Positions 1 through 10,947 of a stretch of 64,000 bases of DNA are shown here, piece after piece. Location of the stretch: assembly GCF_000512585.2 (NCBI RefSeq), contig NC_089242.1, positions 2,666,001-2,730,000 on the forward strand. Direction: 5' to 3'. The DNA is from Kwoniella bestiolae CBS 10118. Taxonomy: Eukaryota > Basidiomycota > Tremellomycetes > Tremellales > Cryptococcaceae. Within the stretch, counting starts at the first letter, position 1. Every line of letters starts with the position of its first letter. The translations under genes and the position numbers were made by a program. The notes below the pieces were generated by a model. The model ran no database searches. It had not been told where the DNA came from and saw only the letters and a program-made list of their open reading frames with translations.

Positions 1-230
1 CACTTTGATTGACAAATATCCTCGATTTGATTCCGCTGCCTCAACTCACATCTCGTTGCAACTCGACAGAACTAAAGATCCGACTCTCACCTTCATGTTT
101 CGATAAAAGCAATATTTCGATAAACCTCTACAAAAGATTCTACCAAAACGTCTATAAACAGTACAAACGTCCACTTTCAGTAGGCGCAATCAACAACACG
201 TTATCAATCACCAAGGCCAGAACAATCATC

Positions 231-599
231 ATGCTCCGTACACAAATACTCAAACAACTATCAACCCTTGCATCCTCCTCCACCGCTTCATCTACCTCAT
301 CATCCGTCCCCACACATCACCTCATAACACTCATACGATCTCCTATAGGCCTACCAACCTCATCCAGAAAGACATTAGAAGCATTAGGATTACATAGATT
401 ACGCGAATCGGCGTTACACCCCTACGGCGAAACAACAGCGGGTAGGATATTGAGAGTCAAGGAATTGGTGCATGTTGCGAATGTTACGGAAGCAGAAGGT
501 AGAATATTGCAGAAGAGGAGGAGGTCGGAAGGAAGTGGGCTGGAGACGAGTGGGAGAGTGTATGGGGGTGGTAAAGGTTTAGTGAATGGTCAGATATAA
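231..599 (+). CDS. MRPL33: Mitochondrial large-subunit ribosomal protein uL30m
   Basis: A 122-residue protein of the L30 family, a component of the mitochondrial 60S-like subunit. The stretch LITLIRSPIGLP, then TLEALGLHRL and a basic helix, is the L30 core (compare bacterial 'VTLVRSPIG...LGL'). The first ~30 residues are Ser/Thr-rich with Arg/Lys and few acids, as expected of a mitochondrial presequence. The ATG at 231 is chosen because the family core begins 32 residues later; the frame is open further upstream but that part looks like untranslated leader. The C-terminal tail beyond the L30 fold (basic KRRR, then Gly-rich) is longer than in bacterial L30, common for fungal mitochondrial versions. 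No intron interrupts the coding part. Family confident; exact start fairly sure. Confidence 0.85.
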   Translation: MLRTQILKQLSTLASSSTASSTSSSVPTHHLITLIRSPIGLPTSSRKTLEALGLHRLRESALHPYGETTAGRILRVKELVHVANVTEAEGRILQKRRRSEGSGLETSGRVYGGGKGLVNGQI

Positions 600-600
600 G

Positions 601-665
601 GTGAGTCCGCGTTCTGCAATACAGCCTGATTCATTGATTTAACTAACTGTCTTTGTTCCACGTAG
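601..665 (+). other. Probable 3'-UTR intron of uL30m
   Basis: One base after the TAA stop there is a GTGAGT donor; 65 nt later there is an acceptor (CACGTAG) preceded by a CTAAC-like branch sequence (aaCTAACtg). Size and signals match the coding introns of the window. An intron this close to the stop would not be expected to trigger nonsense-mediated decay. Seen in sequence; splicing is inferred. Confidence 0.5.
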
Positions 666-888
666 ACGATTTACAAGGGTATAGCAGGTCGTCTAGGGCT
701 ACATCACATGCATTTCACTTAACGATCTTATTCCTTGCTATCTCCCCTCATTCAGGGGGTTGGTCCAATCCCGAATCTTTCCTTTCCATCTCTCCTTTCG
801 TTGGTGTCGCTTCTACCGCTATCACCATCTGCCAAAAGCAATGACTAATCGAAGTCAGCTATAAATTCCTGTCAAACCGGATTATGAC

Positions 889-1329
889 TCACTCTGCGCG
901 TTGGATCTCTGCAGCATCGATGCGATTAACTACAGAGCTCATATTAAGTGAATCACGCACTTCCCTCCACGACTTTGGATATTCACCGTTCACGCCAGAC
1001 ACATCACTTTGCCGGACCCCGAGCGCTTGGTGCGCCGAATTGAAGGGGTTCGCTCTCTCAAGTCCAGGAGTAGGCGATGCTGGTTTCCCCGGGTTACATT
1101 GATCGTTTCTGGTATCGGGTGAAGTGGCGAGCGGATTTTCTCTTTCTCTCGTATCTAGGGGTGTCTGAAGTGGTGTACCAGCTGGAGAAGCATTCAAACT
1201 TTGATGATCGTCTCCGCCAGAGACGATACTTGAGGAAGAGTCATTCGCAGCTCTATCGTATTTAGATGGAGATGGGTCTCCCCATGACGAAGTGCCCGAC
1301 CGTCCTGTCGAAGATGTTTCGCTTGACAT
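889..1329 (-). CDS. Small Ser-rich hypothetical protein (lineage-specific)
   Basis: A 146-residue reading frame starting at an ATG (MSSETSSTGRSGTSS) and ending at TGA. It is hydrophilic, rich in Ser, Asp, Asn and Pro, without signal peptide, membrane segment or recognisable domain; the C-terminus (SWREVRDSLNMSSVVNRIDAAE) could form a helix. I do not recognise it. The stop overlaps a GTGAGT donor, and a 64-nt intron ending in TTGGCAG or a 48-nt one ending in GATTAG would change only the last residues (Trp then stop, or about 26 more residues). It lies in a run of minus-strand small genes and its Met-Ser-rich start resembles those at 5.8-6.7 and 7.7-8.0 kb, but no clear homology can be shown by eye. 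Confidence 0.5.
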   Translation of the reverse strand: MSSETSSTGRSGTSSWGDPSPSKYDRAANDSSSSIVSGGDDHQSLNASPAGTPLQTPLDTRERENPLATSPDTRNDQCNPGKPASPTPGLERANPFNSAHQALGVRQSDVSGVNGEYPKSWREVRDSLNMSSVVNRIDAAEIQRAE

Positions 1330-3080
1330 AGCTGAATGCGTTAATTTTGCTGATTTTTTCTGACTTGTCCGAAAACTGATTGTTGTCACGTAGTCGATTC
1401 GCACCATCAAGCATTGGAAGATGACTTCGGACAACTGATGGTGATTGGCTTTGTATGCGTGTTGCCACTCGTTACTGTTCGAGTCGATGACGATAACGTC
1501 CAGAATAATCTGCCGTTGCAATCTTCGAAGAAGAATGCGTCATCGATATCAAAGGATGGATGTCATGGAACGTGACGGCACACTCATGTATCAGTTATAG
1601 TGCGGGTATACTTTTTGTCGCGCATGCCTCCCTGTGACATGCCTGGATGGTAGAACTGAAAGATCTTACGACAAGGTCGCTATTCCAAAGCCAGACTCCC
1701 CCAGAGAACTTTGCATACACAATATAAGAAGCCAAGAGGTATGGACCATACCAATCACGCAGAGTCTTCGTTGCGACTACCCTTGATCACTGAGTGGGAC
1801 TCGACTGACGACTCGTTCTGGCAGTCTTGAAAGCTCGTTCTTGTAGATATTCCAATTCTCCGTTCTTCCGCCCGTTTTCCCATTGCATTAGAGCGAAATA
1901 TGTACGTCTAGCTAAATCGCTAGACCGTGCATGTCTAGGTGTCAGTGCTGGCACTTTTGCCGAACATTGATCTTAAGTGAGAAACGGGTGATACTGCGTC
2001 TTAGAAGAATAGAAGAAAGTGTTATTTACTCACGCCGAACCATCCTCAGAGATAGTAGCTGCAAGATGCGGACATAGGGTTTGAGAGTTCTCTGGGCAGC
2101 TTCTACATCAAGGAAGGGGTCGATGGCAATAGGTGAACTCGTGTACGTATTGGCTCAGAATGAGTGTACATCGACGGTGTCGCGGGCGAACATGGTTACC
2201 GAAGTATTTTTCTCACTCACCCACAAGTACGACAAGTCAGGTCTTTGTTTGTCCACACTTTCAATTCTCCTTTGGACGCTTGACTGGCTGTGAAACTCAT
2301 TTTGAATGGAAAAAAATGATGGGAGGAAGTAAATAGCGTCTTGTTTTAAGAGAGATGAGTGCCGAGGAGACTAAGCAAAAAGAGCCGACAGACATAAGGA
2401 ACCACCGCACTTTTTATGCGTTGTCATACTGTGACGAGAGAAGTCTTAGCCTGCTTCTCGTTGGACGAAGCGGTATGCTCAGCCCCAGGTTTTCTTTGTG
2501 ATGTCATATGAGAAAGGTTTCCTCCTTTCACCAATTTCCCTCCTTTACAAGGACAGTGTCAAGAAAGCGCAGGCAGAGGGAACACTGAGGAAGGCCTGTT
2601 CAACGAGTTTTATCTTCTCCTTTGATACTTTTCGATGACAGCGTCGACATGGAGACGAGTATGCAATGGAAAATCAGCCAACCAAGCTAATTCCGTTATG
2701 AGTATTGTCTCTCGTAGTGTGACCAAGAGGTATGGTGCTTCAATCTTGAATGTATATTGAGCTAAGTCACAGATGGACTGAGGTTCTCAAGTATCGTGTG
2801 GATCTTTTTCTACTTTTATTCTGACGCACATAGATATGCAGATGAAAGCAAGCCAATTTGGTCCAAATAGCACCAGGAGACATATGTCTTGTACAGAACT
2901 TTTCCTTGGACCGCAACGGTGGTGCGGTCATATTACGACCTGCAGTGCATGATCTGTATCAAGCTGGATAGCAGGCACATTCAAAATCCGATGCATTACT
3001 AGAGAGAGACTCATACTAATTCTCATAAACTTGGTGCTCTTCCTTGGCAAACCTGGTAATGGGCGTTGTCAGGTGAGGGT
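1330..3080. other. Gene-poor stretch, no convincing feature
   Basis: Only short reading frames with no domain-like composition are present on either strand. No tRNA, transposon protein, terminal repeat or tandem repeat was seen. Part must be the promoter/5' leader of the gene at 889-1329 and the 3' end of the gene at 3081-3741. Confidence 0.5.
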
Positions 3081-3741
3081 TCACTCACCACCCCCACCAC
3101 CATCACCATGACTATGACCTCCGCCACCACCTGAAGAGGATACGCAACCCCCATCAAAATGACCATGACCACCACTATGATCCGCCCAAGTGTGACCCCC
3201 GCCACCTCCAGGAGTGTAGCCCCCAGCATGGGTACCAGAGGAGGTGGCGTTATCGTAGCCCGCGTTGCCGTGCCCACCATGAAAAGGTGAGCCACCCTTA
3301 TCGGGACATCCGTCTGTACTAAGGGCACCATGTGTGGAGTGTGGAGGCGCGTCGGCAGTGAAGACTGTAGGCACAAACCCATCAGCAGGTCGGCGTTCTT
3401 CAAGCTTTCGTTCTCGTTGAGAACGGTTGTTAGTTCCACCGTGCCTTGTGGCACTTCGCGAATCGCGGACGGGGACTTTTGAAGTCCCGCCAGCGGTCGC
3501 GCCAGAGTAAGCAGCAGGTCGGTGTCGAGCACGTTGTGTATTGTCCTTTGTAGAGTCAGATGAACCGAAACAGCTTCCTGCCCTGTTGGCATAGAATCCC
3601 ATCAGCTGCATGCAAACTGTTCGGTATCTGTGATAAGGGCGAGCACATCATACTTTGCCAAATGATCGCAAGGAAATCTTGGAAAACTTACTTGCTCCAG
3701 AAACCACACAGGCCAGGTTCTTGATTGGAATCCTGAGGCAT
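3081..3741 (-). CDS. Gly/His-rich small protein A (lineage-specific)
   Basis: Two exons: 3692-3741 (50 nt, MPQDSNQEPGLCGFWSK) and 3582 down to the stop at 3081-3083. The intron has a GTAAGT donor and a CCAACAG acceptor and preserves frame into AGSCFGSSDSTKD. The middle is hydrophilic and Arg/Ser-rich; the C-terminal third is Gly/His-rich (GGHGHFDGGCVSSSGGGGG, then HSHGD) with a few Cys, so metal binding is conceivable but unproven. No signal peptide or membrane segment. It looks paralogous to the gene at 5828-6683: same 50-nt phase-2 first exon and the same Gly-Gly-Cys-(x)-Ser-Ser-Ser-polyGly tail. A TATAAATA box lies 114-121 nt upstream of the ATG. A GTGAGT donor overlaps the last codons, so a short extra terminal exon is possible. 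Function unknown. Confidence 0.6.
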
Positions 3742-3854
3742 CGTTAGATATTTGACGGGTCCTACGAGTAGGACGAAAGCAGGGATGGTAAAATCAAAGT
3801 CCTTGAATGATGAAAGACTTGATTTATCCTGAGAATGCCTGTTCAGGATTGAGC

Positions 3855-3862
3855 TATTTATA
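3855..3862 (-). promoter_or_regulatory. TATA box of small protein A gene
   Basis: TATAAATA on the minus strand, 114-121 nt upstream of the ATG at 3741. The two similar genes downstream have TATA elements at nearly the same distance. Confidence 0.5.
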
Positions 3863-5827
3863 CCTTGATTTTGGCTTGGTCCTCGATGACGGACATCGCA
3901 CTTCTTACTCGAAGAAAGGATCTGAATGTGCTTTCTTGCAGACACCCCAATGACGTGTAGGTCTTTCGAAGAAGATGGGAAGCATGGTATCTGACGAGTT
4001 TCAGTGCAGGAATTTGCAACTTTTTGACTTCGCTTACACGCGAGACGTCATCGCCTGAAGAACTTGGATTTGTAACGTGTATGAGCCAAGAAGCACCTTC
4101 GAATTGACGTCAAGAGTGAGCCAAAGCCTTCTCGTCATGACCACGACCGAATGTGCCACTCCTGTTGTACAATCAGTCGCTCAGTGGTCACATACGTGTT
4201 GCAACATCGCAACATCGCAGCATCAAAAGAAGGTCTTTCCATTGAGGGAGGCTCTCCGTTCTAGACCTCATGGCTCCTGTATCGCTGATGGCATGATCAT
4301 CAAGCGTAATAGTTGTAATATGATGACAAAAGTCATGCAACATCCGCGGTTTTTACCACCGTATAATAAAACAGGGCAGTTCTCTCGGAGCCGATTATAT
4401 TGAATCTCGTCACATAGCAAATAGGGTGGTTTCAGATGCTGAGCCTATCATAGCGCACCTGAGCATCAGAATGGCTGCGGTCTGTGAGCTTCATACTGCA
4501 AGCATGCAACACATATGTTGATCCATTAACACCATGGTTTGTTTGCAACTTCGCAACCTCTCAAAACCTATGCATGAGCAGATCGTTCTATCCATCACAA
4601 AGATCAAAGCGAAGGAATGATCACTCATCATCGCGCATCGCTCTGCGGCTTCAACGTTTGGTGAGAGAACAAATGATGGATCCCGCTCTGTACTAAAGGG
4701 ATTGCCGGCCTAAGTAAGTGACACCCCGATCAATCCAAAAAGCGCAAATTCATCCTCTCAGATACCTAGGTCAGGATACACCAGGTTTATATTGCAAGCG
4801 GCTTTGGTGACGAGAATGCTCAGTGTCATTCAACGCTGGTTGATGTTACCGCTACAGTCCCTCATTCCGAAACAGCGGGAAATATGTTCCGTTTTTGGTG
4901 GAATTGACTGCTTTCGTGTGATGTAAAAATCCTGAGGCAAATGCGCAGTACTCCTCCAGCACTAACAGTGACGATGATATACACCTACCTGCACCTATCT
5001 TTCTCATCAAACATAGCCACCAAGGATCTAAGATGGGTCTCGTAAATTGTCTGCGCGACGGACGAGGTAAAATTTAGAGGCATATGTATAGAAGCTTCGT
5101 TGAAAGATAAGTAAAGAGAGCAGTCCAGACTTGAGAAGTAAGGGCACTTTATATCTTTACTCATGTTCAATTTCCTTGTTGGACCTCTGCCGAGGATATT
5201 CACACACCAATGTTTTCCTTTTCAAGATGCTCTGCCAAGTTTGGAGAAGAAATACATACATATGACGCACTATTTATGATATTTGCAGAGTTCTCGAACG
5301 GGCTTGTGAACACTTCAAGTCTTTTTTCGAACACCGAGTCCCTCTTGTGCCATAAGGTAAACTTTCTGTTCGAGTCGAATCAGTCATGAGTTCACACAAT
5401 AACGACATGCCAGAACGGCCTCTCCCAGGCTGTGACCTTCCTGATTTGCAATCCGACAACAGGGATAAATCTTGCCCAACACAATAAAGGACTACGAGGC
5501 GGCAGGTCACACGAAGGCTATTCTGCGAGTCTGCATATACTTTGCAAAGAATTCAAAGTGTTGCTCGACAAGAGCAAACAGTGGGCAGCGAGGCTCGCAG
5601 AATATGATGTTGCTTGCTTGGAAACAGTTAAATTGTGTGGAATCTTAGCAAGCGCTTTACATTTCAGAAACCCGTACAGGAAAGCAAGGTGATCAGTGAA
5701 AACTCCCCCCAGATTGCATCGTAGTCAATAACGACCGCAGGTATGTCATTCCAGCAAGATTGTCCTGAACCCTTGCATAGCGGCCAACATCGACGACAAG
5801 ATGATTATCTATACCTTACTCGCCGAC
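3863..5827. other. Gene-poor stretch, no convincing feature
   Basis: About 2 kb with only short, low-quality reading frames on both strands (largest about 108 codons at 4077-4403, plus strand, with no family resemblance). A small imperfect repeat of GCAACATC lies near 4200-4220. Nothing else supportable. Confidence 0.45.
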
Positions 5828-6683
5828 TCACCAGCCGGAATCACAACCACCATCACCGGAAAAGCTTGCACCGCCACAGCCACCAAATCCACCACCGCCA
5901 CCTCCACCAGAGCTAGAACAGCCGCCGCCGCCGGAATGATCACCTCCAAATCCACTCAACCCACTACCACTGGGTCTAGGGGTAGCTCCCGCGAACGGAC
6001 TGTGATCCAGGGGTGGTCCGGGATACGAATTCGCCGAGGTGCTCCCTCCATGATGTGCGCCACCAACGATACTAACGCTCGCATCACGACCGTATCCTTG
6101 TCCGGGCCTTTTGACCAGGGGTTCCCCTCCACCAAAGAGATCGTCCTTCAGCCTGAATCGGTACGTATTTTCCGGAGTATTACCACTGTGTTGGGCTCCT
6201 CTGGTGGAAGATTGCTCGCCTTCATTGGAAGGAGCACCACCTTCTGGTACTCGGGAATCCGCATCGGAAGATTGCATGTCCCTTTTGACGCTGCCGGCCG
6301 AAGCGGGATCAGCCTGTCCTTGTGCAGGGTCTGGGTTCGCACTCTGGTCCCTTACTCGAATTGGCGGCGCCTCCAAGATCTTCGGGGGCATATCACCGCT
6401 ATAACCGTCTTTTGAGGAGGTATATGAGACTCGAGAGTCGCCATTGTCTGTGTTCTTCGACGAATGTTTGTCGCCTCTCGATCGACGCTCAGCAAAGTGA
6501 TCCACAGGATGGCGCAGGATTTGTCCGCTGCTCCGAGACAGATAAGTTAGTGGGATGTACCAAGGTGAATGCCGCTAAGCCCGAATTCTGGTGAGGCATG
6601 TGGTGTGCTGCAACGATGGTTGGAGACACTCACGTTATACCCAAACAAGATAATATAGATGAGCCACGAGAAGTATCAGACAT
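5828..6683 (-). CDS. Gly/Cys-rich small protein B (lineage-specific)
   Basis: Two exons: 6634-6683 (50 nt, MSDTSRGSSILSCLGIT) and 6527 down to the TGA at 5828-5830. The intron (GTGAGT donor, CTAAC branch, GGAGCAG acceptor) joins phase 2 to phase 2 and gives a protein of about 249 residues. The body is hydrophilic; the C-terminus runs into HSGGGGCSSSGGGGGGG followed by FGGCGGASFSGDGGC, i.e. poly-Gly with spaced Cys. Shares first-exon length, phase and tail motif with the gene at 3081-3741, so the two are probably paralogues. A TATATATA-type box lies about 117-123 nt upstream. A GTGAGT overlaps the stop codon, so a further mini-exon is possible. No known domain; function unknown. Confidence 0.65.
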
Positions 6684-6799
6684 CGCAGTGATTGGAAAGA
6701 AGGTATGATACGATGCGAACAGGAAAAGAGGATATCGTTAAATTGAAGTATTAATCGATGAGACATCGGAAATTTCCACAATTCTTTCGAAAGTTGAGG

Positions 6800-6806
6800 T
6801 ATATAT
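6800..6806 (-). promoter_or_regulatory. TATA box of small protein B gene
   Basis: TATATATA-like element 117-123 nt upstream of the ATG at 6683, the same spacing as in the neighbouring small genes. Confidence 0.4.
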
Positions 6807-7674
6807 AGCGACGACTGCTTTGAAATCAGAGAGCATTGTCATTTTCTTTTCAAACAACGCATGTTGTCATCCTTTCTTGCATAGACCTCACTGACATAGC
6901 AGTCTTCCAAGACCTTCATACGAAATTCAACCTTTCTTTCTCGTTCGTGTATGTCATTTCGAGAATCATAGGACAGTGTGACGCGATCAGTCGACTGTAA
7001 CCCTTGAGGCCGGGGTTGCGAGAAGAAGCCTGATCTAATGCAACGCAGAGACCCTTTGTCAGATCCACGCAGCACTCGACTCGACGACGTCGAGCCACCA
7101 CAATGGAAAGAAAGGACGATTGGCTGGCCTGTAGCTAACAAAGGTTATACAATACTCAGTGGGTAAAGCGTCGTTATGAGGCTTTCACAGCAGGCCCAGC
7201 TTCGTTGGAATGCCACATTGCACGAGTGTTGGTAAATGTAATGGGACTATCGGGGGGATAGGTAGGGTACTCTGTGATACTCATCGACATTGGGTGATGT
7301 TAAAATGTTGTATCCCCTCCGACCACCGTTGCTCATGATGGGCGATAGATCAGCAGTACACAACTTACAGTGGCGAATCTGTTGATACTGCTGAGCCAAA
7401 AATTCTTAACACCACCTGTCACAACAAAGACATTACTGTACCACCATCACATACTTGGACACGTGTTCCGTGAAGCCCTGTATCCGAGCCAGCCATATCC
7501 CCCAATATGGAATACCTCGGGAACCGCACAGGGGTAAACCGCAATGTGATGCATGGTATACCATGTATGCCCGACTACCAAACCAATTCCCCACCATCAC
7601 GTACAGCAAGTTAATACCTCCTAACTTGATGTCTTCTCGTAAAACTCAGAGAGAGTCAATATCGAGTTTCCCGA
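6807..7674. other. Intergenic, no convincing feature
   Basis: Short reading frames only, none with family resemblance. Contains the distal promoter of small protein B and the 3' flank of small protein C. Confidence 0.45.
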
Positions 7675-7997
7675 TTATTGAGGTCCGGAAACAAAGCAAC
7701 TGAAAGAACAATCAGTACCTGCAGCGGAGACATCGGTGCTATAATATCACAATCGTCATTAATTATCAGTGTCGTCAAGCGCTCGTAAGTTGATCAATAG
7801 AATGGCACTTACCTTGAGGGTTCTCCAGTGAACTGTGAGGCATCCCCCGTGATATTTTGGGGCTCAGGCTCGTTGTAGTGATCCCATTTGGGAGAGTTTA
7901 CGCTGAGACTGTTCTGTCTTTGGGGTTCTCCTCCTTGAGAGGTAGAACTAGGTTCGGATCCGAGTTGAGAGGTGTTAGAGGAATGTGTTTCAGACAT
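7675..7997 (-). CDS. Small Ser/Gln-rich hypothetical protein C
   Basis: Exon 1 is 7813-7997 (MSETHSSNTSQLGSEPSSTS...), with a GTAAGT donor; an acceptor (ATTATAG) at 7739 gives exon 2, 7738-7675, ending TAA, for 82 residues with a Cys/Phe-containing tail (TDCSFSCFVSG). The protein is short and hydrophilic, with no signal or membrane segment. A TATAAATA box at 8100-8107 lies 103-110 nt upstream of the ATG, as in the two Gly-rich genes to the left, suggesting a related promoter type. Exon 2 is the weaker part: further exons downstream cannot be excluded. Function unknown. Confidence 0.5.
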
Positions 7998-8099
7998 TGT
8001 TCTGTGGAATAGCTATGTGGCAATGAAAAAGAATACAGATAAGGCAAGAGATAAGAGTGGATAGTTGAGACTATCAGAGAGTACCTCGTACCTCACAGG

Positions 8100-8107
8100 T
8101 ATTTATA
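8100..8107 (-). promoter_or_regulatory. TATA box of small protein C gene
   Basis: TATAAATA on the minus strand, 103-110 nt before the ATG at 7997. Confidence 0.5.
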
Positions 8108-8421
8108 CCGCATTTTATCTCCCCATATCCCTAATATCAAACTCCTCCCCCTTGAGCGGTGCACTGTATATGTATATCCTTTATCAACCCGTACACCTCG
8201 GTGAGTCTCGCCCCTCAAACACGTTAGAGAAGCAACGAAACTCGTCAGAGCTTCCTGTCTTTTGTGAAGTCCAGAACCCCCATCCCCCTTCATCGTCGCG
8301 CGGAGGGTGAATCGTTCTGTATAAAGACATGTGTGTGATGTGATGTCATCTTCAGAAGAGAGGTCATCAGTAAAACAAGGAGGTGGGAGTGATACGTGAT
8401 TGTATCTACAGTATAATCCTT

Positions 8422-8673
8422 TCATGACTTGCCTCTTTCACACGTACACATAGAAAAAGGACTACCTTTCATCTGTATATCGTGAGCTAACTCCTCACTG
8501 AGAAATGAAGACGATCGACTCGAATCTGAGAAAGTCAATGCTGGACTCGTCATATCCCAAAGGTCTAGGAATCCACTTATGATCGTTCGAAACGCCCAGA
8601 CAACGAAGAGGATCGACACTGTTGAGATGGAAATGAGAAATGTGTTTCCTCGCTGACGGAGGAAGATACTCAT
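8422..8673 (-). CDS. Possible small signal-anchored membrane protein
   Basis: An 83-codon frame from an ATG at 8673 (MSIFLRQRGNTFLISIS) with a basic N-terminus followed by one clear hydrophobic segment, roughly residues 11-33 (TFLISISTVSILFVVWAFRTII), then a hydrophilic Ser-rich part. This is the layout of a single-pass type II or signal-anchor protein. The 3' end is uncertain: a GTAGTC or GCAAGT could act as donor before the stop. No family recognised; it could be a chance frame in this gene-poor stretch. Confidence 0.3.
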   Translation of the reverse strand: MSIFLRQRGNTFLISISTVSILFVVWAFRTIISGFLDLWDMTSPALTFSDSSRSSSFLSEELAHDIQMKGSPFSMCTCERGKS

Positions 8674-8896
8674 GCACGTGTGATTGCTCTGTCCTAAAAT
8701 CGTTCATACATGCCGAATCCTGACATGTTCTCCTAAGGGTATGTCCTAGATCTCAAGGGGTATACCAACATTATAACTATGATTCTAATCTATTATATCC
8801 TAATGATGAAGTGGAGGGGAAACACCAGTGGTTCCTCTGCTATTTTGACTTCACACGATTGATGTCGTCCCAGGTTGCTAAGAGTTGACATGGCAT

Positions 8897-10947
8897 TTAG
8901 TGTTGATGGTCATGATCGTGATCATGGTCATCTCCATGCGAGTGAGAATCATCATCGGTGAGCTTTGATGAGATTGGTGGACAACATGTGTCGCCTGCAC
9001 ATTGATCGGGAGGACATCTGATCAAGCATGCTTCGCCCTGTACATTATGCACTATTAGTAATATTCCACTATGGGAAGGGTACGAATCGACTTACATTGG
9101 CAGAGAGAGCTTCCTCATCTGCGTAGAATCTATCAAAACGAAATTTACGCATATCAGCGACACTCCACACAGCATATCACCTCGAGCTGAACGGCGAGAT
9201 TACACTCACTCAGGCTGGATCGTCACACTGTGAATTCCGTGCCCATGCATCCTCTGTCTAATCCCATTGGCCACAACCATATAATCCTGTCCTGGGACGA
9301 TCATAACGTGAACCGAGGCGACAACGGTAGACTCGGACAATTGCCAGATATGCAGTTCATGAACTGAATCAACACCCTCAACGTCGACAATGGATTTTCG
9401 AACAGCTTCGAGCGATACGTGCGAGGGGACACCTTGTAGCAGGATGTAGGAGGCCGATTTACAGAGAGGTAAAGCCGATGAAAAGATGATGCAGGTGATG
9501 AGGAGTGATACACCGGGATCGAAGTATAGGGTCCATCGGCCTTCACAGCTGGAAATAGGTGTTGCATTAGTCCAATGAAAGTTAAACAATGAGTTTTAAG
9601 GATACTCACAACCAGATGACCAGACCAGCAGCAATAACACCGACATTACCGAGACTGCAATATGTTCATCAGCTGAGCTTCCTCGTGTATCGAGATGTAC
9701 TCACGCATCACCAAGAACGTGTAAGAATACACCTCGCATGTTCATCGAACCGTGAGAATGACCGTGACCACCGTGGCCATGTCCATGATCGTGATCGTGG
9801 GAATGACCATTCTCAGCGTCACTGGCAGTACTTGCAAGTAACTTGTTGTTATTACCGTGATCGTGCTCGTGGTCATGATCGTGAGAGTGGCTAGTAGACA
9901 ACTTCGATTTGGTGAGAGCAGCAGGGCCACTCTCAGTTACAGCCGTAGCTGAGGAAGCGGTTGATGCGCTACCACCAACAGGAGGGAGGGTATCGTTCTG
10001 ACCGGCGGTAGGTGGGATTCTCGATGCTGATCCTTTTCTAATTTCGGTGGGTCTACTACTGACACTTCCATTTCTTTTTGATCGTCTGCTGTTGGATAAA
10101 GCCCGGTGATGGTGATTGGGAGGGGACTTGATACCATTGGCGCTGTCTAATGAGCTTGATAATTGGTTGTTCTGGCCATATCCGAACTCTTGAGCGGTCT
10201 CGATGATTTGAGCTCTAGTTTCGGCGGGATGTTGGTACAGTTCTGAGACGGAATCTTCTCGCTCCTCTTCGGCGTCTTCGTCATCGTCGGTGGGGAGGGC
10301 GATGGCTCCGTGGGAATGGCCGTGGGAGTGACCGTGTTCTATATACAACGGGGGTGAAGATTAGCGTAAAGGGAAAGGGAAAATGACAATCCGTATGGTT
10401 ACAGATGGTAAGAGTACATCCACTCACCGTGGAACAAGAACAACCCAACTATATTACTCAACAAACCCAAACTTCCAACTATCACGATGACCTTTGGATT
10501 TGAGATTTCGGGAGGAGCAACAATCCTTCCGATAGCTTCTAGGAAGATGGACACGCAAAGGGCAACGAGGAATACACCGTTGATGAGTGCACCCAAGATT
10601 TCGGCTCTCTGCCATCCGTACGAGTTTGCTGATGATGAAGGGGAAGTGGCGAGTTTGATGGTGTATAATGCTACCACAAGGGAGAGGACATCGCTAAAAA
10701 TGTGCTCAGTCAGTTGAAGGTATCTCAAGCATTTGGTGAGATGAGGCTCACTTTAACATATGGAACGAGTCTGCTACTAATGCCAAGGAACCGACTGCAT
10801 AACCTGTGATCAATTCCTAAGGTAGCATCGAGATTAGTTGAATTCTTTCATCAAGAGAGGTATGCATGCAGCCAGACCCACAATGAGGAAGAAGACCGAA
10901 TCTATCACCAAGAGAGTGATGATTCTCGTTGACCTTGATAATCCCAT
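8897..10947 (-). CDS. ZRC1: Zinc/cation diffusion facilitator (ZRC1/COT1-like)
   Basis: Eight exons (10882-10947, 10752-10816, 10428-10693, 9705-10338, 9610-9654, 9210-9548, 9096-9129, 8897-9037), 529 residues. Family: vacuolar Zn(II)/H+ antiporter conferring metal tolerance. The N-terminus MGLSRSTRIITLLVIDSVFF is typical. The two zinc-site motifs are intact: H41-M-L-N-D45 in the second membrane helix and H339-V-L-G-D343 in the fifth. Between helices 4 and 5 is a long cytosolic loop (about 133-338) opening and closing with His-Gly repeats (HGHSHGHSHG; HSHDHDHGHGHGGHG). After the sixth helix comes the usual cytosolic domain (VHELHIWQLS) and a tail with spaced Cys (CLIRCPPDQC, CC) ending in a His/Asp run. 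The frame holds through all seven junctions. Very secure. Confidence 0.93.

Noticed and set aside
653..844. 63-codon frame downstream of uL30m
   Set aside because: No family resemblance and begins inside the presumed 3'-UTR intron; more likely untranslated sequence.
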